In this document: positions 5,307 to 7,696 of the stretch, piece after piece
Position numbering within the stretch: position 1 is the first letter of the stretch
Layout: each line of letters opens with the position of its first letter
Source: a bacterium
GTDB taxonomy: Bacteria; Krumholzibacteriota; Krumholzibacteria; LZORAL124-64-63
Direction of reading: 5' to 3'
Length of the DNA stretch: 7,696 nt
Assembly: GCA_003646045.1 (NCBI GenBank)
Contig: QNDV01000097.1
Location: forward strand, 1-7,696
The notes under the pieces: generated by a model
Told to the model about the DNA's origin: nothing
The model's input: only the letters and a program-made list of their open reading frames with translations
Databases searched by the model: none
Made by a program: the position numbers and the translations under genes

Positions 5307-6287
5307 ATGACCGCGAAACTCAAGCAGATCATTGCGGACCTGGCCGGACGCCGCCTGGCGGTGATCGGCGATTCCATGGTGGATCGCTTCCTGTGGGGCC
5401 GTGTCGACCGTATCAGCCCCGAGGCGCCGGTGCCGGTGGTGCGGCTGGAGAAGGAGACGCTCAAGCTCGGCGGGGCGGCCAACGTGGCCGCGAATATCCG
5501 TGCCCTGGGCGCCGAGGCGGTGCTGTTCGGCGTTTGCGGAAAGGACGAGGGTGCGGGACAGTTGCGCGGCCTGCTCGCCGATCGTGGCATCGACGACTCG
5601 GGCCTGGTAGGCACCGAGGCTCGGCCCACTACCATCAAGACCCGCATTATTGCCCACAGCCAGCAGGTGGTTCGCACGGATCTGGAGGACAGCCGGCCGC
5701 TGGATGCCCGTATCCTGCAGAGGCTGGTGGAACGCCTGGAGGCAGCGGGTGATTTCGACGGCTTCATCCTGAGCGACTACGGCAAGGGTGTACTGACGGA
5801 CGCCGCTCTGGCGGCATTGATTGGCGGTGGCAGGCAACGGGGCGTGCCGGTGGTGGTGGATCCCAAGCGGGGTGACTTCAGCCAGTACCGGGGGGCCACC
5901 AGCCTGACCCCCAACCAGAAGGAAGCCGAGCAGGCCTGTGCCATGAACATCGATTCCGACGCTTCCCTGCAGGCCGCCGGGCGTTCAATTCTCGAGCGGA
6001 CCGCCGCCGACTGTGTACTCATCACCAGGGGTGAGCACGGCATGGCGCTCTTTGACAGGGATGGGTCCGAGGAACATCTGCCCACAGCCGCCACCACGGT
6101 CTTCGACGTCACCGGAGCCGGCGATACGGTTATTGCCGCCTATACCGCCGCCCTGGCTACCGGCGCGGACTTCGCGCCCGCTGCGCGGCTGGCCAACCAT
6201 GCCGCCGGCCTGGCGGTCAGGGAACTGGGAACCGCGGCGGTTACGGCGCAGCAGTTGACCGCCGTCCTCGAGGAGGAAGGCGTATGA
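5307..6287 (+). CDS. rfaE1: D-glycero-beta-D-manno-heptose-7-phosphate kinase
   Basis: Cytoplasmic PfkB/ribokinase-family enzyme, also called HldA. It phosphorylates D-glycero-beta-D-manno-heptose 7-phosphate with ATP to the 1,7-bisphosphate in ADP-heptose synthesis for the LPS core. It has 326 aa and corresponds to the N-terminal half of E. coli HldE. Motifs in order: VIGDSMVDRFLWG (19-31), RISPEAPVPVV (35-45), the PfkB glycine motif GGAANVAAN (55-63), SDYGKGVL (156-163), DPKRGDFSQYRGA (185-197), LTPNQKE (200-206), LITRGEHGM (238-246) and the catalytic signature DVTGAGDTV (267-275) with base Asp273. The frame stops at 326 aa and the adenylyltransferase follows as a separate gene overlapping by ATGA, so this is the split form. 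No clear Shine-Dalgarno precedes ATG 5307; a three-codon open frame (ATG AAA CCA TGA, 5299-5310) ends across the start. Probably transcribed from the TTGACA promoter at 5224. Confidence 0.94.
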   Translation: MTAKLKQIIADLAGRRLAVIGDSMVDRFLWGRVDRISPEAPVPVVRLEKETLKLGGAANVAANIRALGAEAVLFGVCGKDEGAGQLRGLLADRGIDDSGLVGTEARPTTIKTRIIAHSQQVVRTDLEDSRPLDARILQRLVERLEAAGDFDGFILSDYGKGVLTDAALAALIGGGRQRGVPVVVDPKRGDFSQYRGATSLTPNQKEAEQACAMNIDSDASLQAAGRSILERTAADCVLITRGEHGMALFDRDGSEEHLPTAATTVFDVTGAGDTVIAAYTAALATGADFAPAARLANHAAGLAVRELGTAAVTAQQLTAVLEEEGV

Positions 6288-6772
6288 GTACCCCGGGCAG
6301 GGGCCTCGTACTGGAGCGGGAAGAACTGGCGGACTGGGCCTACTCCGTAAGGGCCGCGGGACGCACCATTGCCTTCACCAACGGTTGTTTCGATCTGCTC
6401 CACGCGGGTCACCTGGCCAGCCTGGAGCAGGCGGCGGCCACGGCAGACGAACTGGTGGTCGCCCTCAATACGGATGATTCGGTGCGGGATCTCAAGGGAC
6501 CCGGTCGGCCTATTCTGCCGGGCGCGGACCGGGCAGCCTTGATCGCCGCCTTGCGACCGGTTTCGGCGGCCACTATGTTTGCCGAGCCGACACCGCTGGA
6601 GACAATTCTCCTGATCCGACCGCACGTACTCGTCAAGGGGTCCGAGTACGCCGAAGAGGACATCGTGGGCGCCCGGGAACTGGTTTCCTGGGGTGGTCGC
6701 GTCGTCCGCGTGCCGATGGTGCCCGGCTGGTCGACCTCCGCGATAATCGCCGCGATCCGCAACGAGGCGTGA
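6284..6772 (+). CDS. rfaE2: D-glycero-beta-D-manno-heptose 1-phosphate adenylyltransferase
   Basis: Cytoplasmic cytidylyltransferase-fold enzyme, also called HldC. It joins ATP and D-glycero-beta-D-manno-heptose 1-phosphate to give ADP-D-glycero-beta-D-manno-heptose and pyrophosphate, the step after GmhB. It has 162 aa, the usual size for the stand-alone form, matching the C-terminal half of HldE. The nucleotide-binding HxGH motif is in TNGCFDLLHAGHL (32-44; His40, His43). Further signatures are ALNTDDSVRDLKGPGRPI (60-77), DRAALIAAL (82-90), TPLE (103-106), RPHVLVKGSEY (112-122), the VGA.ELV..GG block and VPGWSTSAII (146-155), equivalent to the family's 'G.STS.II'. ATG 6284 has a strong RBS, AGGAGG at 6271-6276, inside the end of rfaE1 and overlaps its stop by ATGA, indicating coupled synthesis at similar levels. 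The end of the gene is 41 bases from the GTPase gene. Confidence 0.94.
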   Translation: MSTPGRGLVLEREELADWAYSVRAAGRTIAFTNGCFDLLHAGHLASLEQAAATADELVVALNTDDSVRDLKGPGRPILPGADRAALIAALRPVSAATMFAEPTPLETILLIRPHVLVKGSEYAEEDIVGARELVSWGGRVVRVPMVPGWSTSAIIAAIRNEA

Positions 6773-6786
6773 CGCGGTGTCCAACG

Positions 6787-6800
6787 GGCCCCTTCGGGCC
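6787..6800 (+). other. hairpin before the GTPase ribosome binding site
   Basis: GGCCC (6787-6791), loop CTTC, GGGCC (6796-6800) forms a 5-bp GC stem in the short gap after rfaE2. It ends two bases before the RBS AAGGAGA (6803-6809) of the next gene. No T-run follows, so it is not an intrinsic terminator; it might tune mRNA processing or translation, or be chance. Confidence 0.25.
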
Positions 6801-6813
6801 GCAAGGAGACGGC

Positions 6814-7696
6814 ATGAGCAGGAAGAAGGTCATCATTCTCGGCGCCGCCGGCCGGGATTTCCACAACTTCAATTGTGTCTACCGCGACAACGACGATTTC
6901 GAAGTCGTGGCTTTCACGGCGACGCAGATCCCCGACATCGACGGACGCAAGTACCCGGCCGAGCTGGCAGGTTCCCTGTACCCCGACGGCATTCCCATTG
7001 CCGACGAGTCGAGCCTGGTGCAGGTCATCGCCGACACCGGCGCCGATATCTGTGTCATGGCCTACAGCGATCGCAGCTACAAGCAGGTCATGAGCCTCGC
7101 CTCCGTGGTCAACGCGGCGGGATGCGATTTCACCATGCTGGGCGAGCGCGAGACCCAGATCAGGAGCACCAAGCCCGTGATTTCCGTGTGTGCCGTGCGT
7201 ACCGGTTGCGGCAAGAGCCAGACCAGTCGCCGGATCTGCGAGATCCTGCGGGCCGCGGGCAAGAAGGTCGTGGCCATTCGCCACCCCATGCCCTACGGCG
7301 ACCTGGTGGCCCAGAAGGTCCAGCGTTTCGCGGAGTTGGCCGATCTCGAGCGCCACAAGTGCACCATCGAGGAGATGGAGGAGTACGAGCCTCATATCGT
7401 GGCCGGCGGCGTCATCTACGCGGGTGTGGACTACGAAGCCATTCTGCGCGAGGCGGAGAAGGAAGCGGATATCATCCTCTGGGACGGTGGCAACAACGAC
7501 ACACCGTTCTATCAGAGTGACCTGCACATCGTCGTGGCCGATCCCCACCGTCCAGGCCACGAGATCGAGTACTTCCCCAGCGAGACCAACGTGCGCCTGG
7601 CCGACGCCGTGATCATCAACAAGGTGGTCGAGGCGGAGTTCGAGAACATCGAGCAGGTGCGTGACAACATACGTGACACCAACCCCGAGGCCGTGA
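6814..7696 (+). CDS. cyclic 2,3-diphosphoglycerate synthetase-like GTPase (COG2403 type), 3' truncated
   Basis: The first 294 codons of a P-loop NTPase that runs off the right edge in frame (the TGA formed by the last three bases is out of frame). It resembles the bacterial family usually labelled 'GTPase' or 'cyclic 2,3-diphosphoglycerate synthetase', typically somewhat over 400 aa, so perhaps a third is missing. The N-terminal domain is Rossmann-like: KKVIILGAAGRDFHNFN (4-20), then DIDGRKYPAELAGSLYP (41-57). The P-loop domain starts with VCAVRTGCGKSQTSRR (125-140), whose Lys134-Ser135 are the phosphate-binding pair; the residue at the usual first Gly/Ala position is Val128. RHPMPYGDL (156-164), ILWDGGNNDTPF (221-232, a Walker B/G3-like region) and DAVIINK (264-270, an NKxD-like base-binding motif) follow. 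ATG 6814 has AAGGAGA at 6803-6809. The archaeal relative makes cyclic 2,3-diphosphoglycerate; the role in bacteria is unsettled, and co-orientation with rfaE2 is the only context here. Confidence 0.8.
   Translation, partial: MSRKKVIILGAAGRDFHNFNCVYRDNDDFEVVAFTATQIPDIDGRKYPAELAGSLYPDGIPIADESSLVQVIADTGADICVMAYSDRSYKQVMSLASVVNAAGCDFTMLGERETQIRSTKPVISVCAVRTGCGKSQTSRRICEILRAAGKKVVAIRHPMPYGDLVAQKVQRFAELADLERHKCTIEEMEEYEPHIVAGGVIYAGVDYEAILREAEKEADIILWDGGNNDTPFYQSDLHIVVADPHRPGHEIEYFPSETNVRLADAVIINKVVEAEFENIEQVRDNIRDTNPEAV

Noticed and set aside
4903..5310. Plus-strand open frame of 135 codons across the DUF3467 gene and spacer.
   Set aside because: The minus strand carries the full DUF3467 pattern and a good RBS; the plus frame is Gly/Leu-rich noise. 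Its last four codons are the MKP mini-frame discussed separately.
6409..7560. 383-codon minus-strand open frame over rfaE2 and the GTPase.
   Set aside because: It spans two recognised plus-strand genes and their gap and has no domain pattern; a composition artefact.
7694..7696. TGA at the very end of the window as the stop of the GTPase gene.
   Set aside because: The frame from ATG 6814 reads GCC GTG then a single A at 7696, so this TGA is out of frame and the gene continues beyond the window.
1..7696. CRISPR array, tRNA or rRNA genes, toxin-antitoxin pair, phage or integrase genes.
   Set aside because: No direct-repeat/spacer pattern, tRNA cloverleaf, rRNA-like stretch or mobile-element protein motif was seen on either strand.

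Overview
This is an ordinary-looking chromosomal segment from a GC-rich, diderm (Gram-negative) bacterium. G and C dominate third codon positions, TTG and GTG starts occur, and genes are packed with 4-base overlaps. A lipid A/LPS-type acyltransferase and two ADP-heptose biosynthesis genes imply an LPS-bearing outer membrane. The phylum cannot be fixed from this window. Separate heptose kinase and adenylyltransferase genes, a DUF3467 protein and a COG2403-type GTPase would fit a deltaproteobacterial or FCB-like lineage better than an enteric one, but that is a guess.

Layout. Positions 2-346: the 3' end of dprA (DNA uptake/recombination), cut by the left edge. Positions 426-4815: a tightly coupled four-gene unit of an LpxL/HtrB-like lysophospholipid acyltransferase, a DrrA-type ABC ATPase and two non-identical ABC-2 permeases, joined by a GTGA overlap, a 3-base gap and an ATGA overlap. 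Positions 4816-4884: a convergent spacer with a 6-bp hairpin and a GGCTGTTGAAA motif that may be a relic transposon end. Positions 4885-5199 (minus): a DUF3467 protein. Positions 5200-5306: a divergent regulatory spacer with a consensus -35 (TTGACA) facing right and a good -10 (TATCAT) facing left. Positions 5307-6772: rfaE1/hldA and rfaE2/hldC overlapping by ATGA. Positions 6814-7696: the first 294 codons of a cyclic-2,3-diphosphoglycerate-synthetase-like GTPase, cut by the right edge.

How the genes work together. RfaE1 and RfaE2 supply two steps of ADP-heptose synthesis for the LPS inner core; gmhA, gmhB and hldD are not in the window. The acyltransferase and ABC exporter are probably a co-translated envelope-lipid module, although the transported substrate is unknown. 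No clear new defence, mobile or RNA system is visible. The points most worth a second look are a slippery C7 tract that could fuse the acyltransferase to the ABC ATPase by -1 slippage, the acyltransferase/exporter coupling itself, the overlapping divergent promoters between DUF3467 and rfaE1, and the uncharacterised GTPase downstream of the heptose genes.
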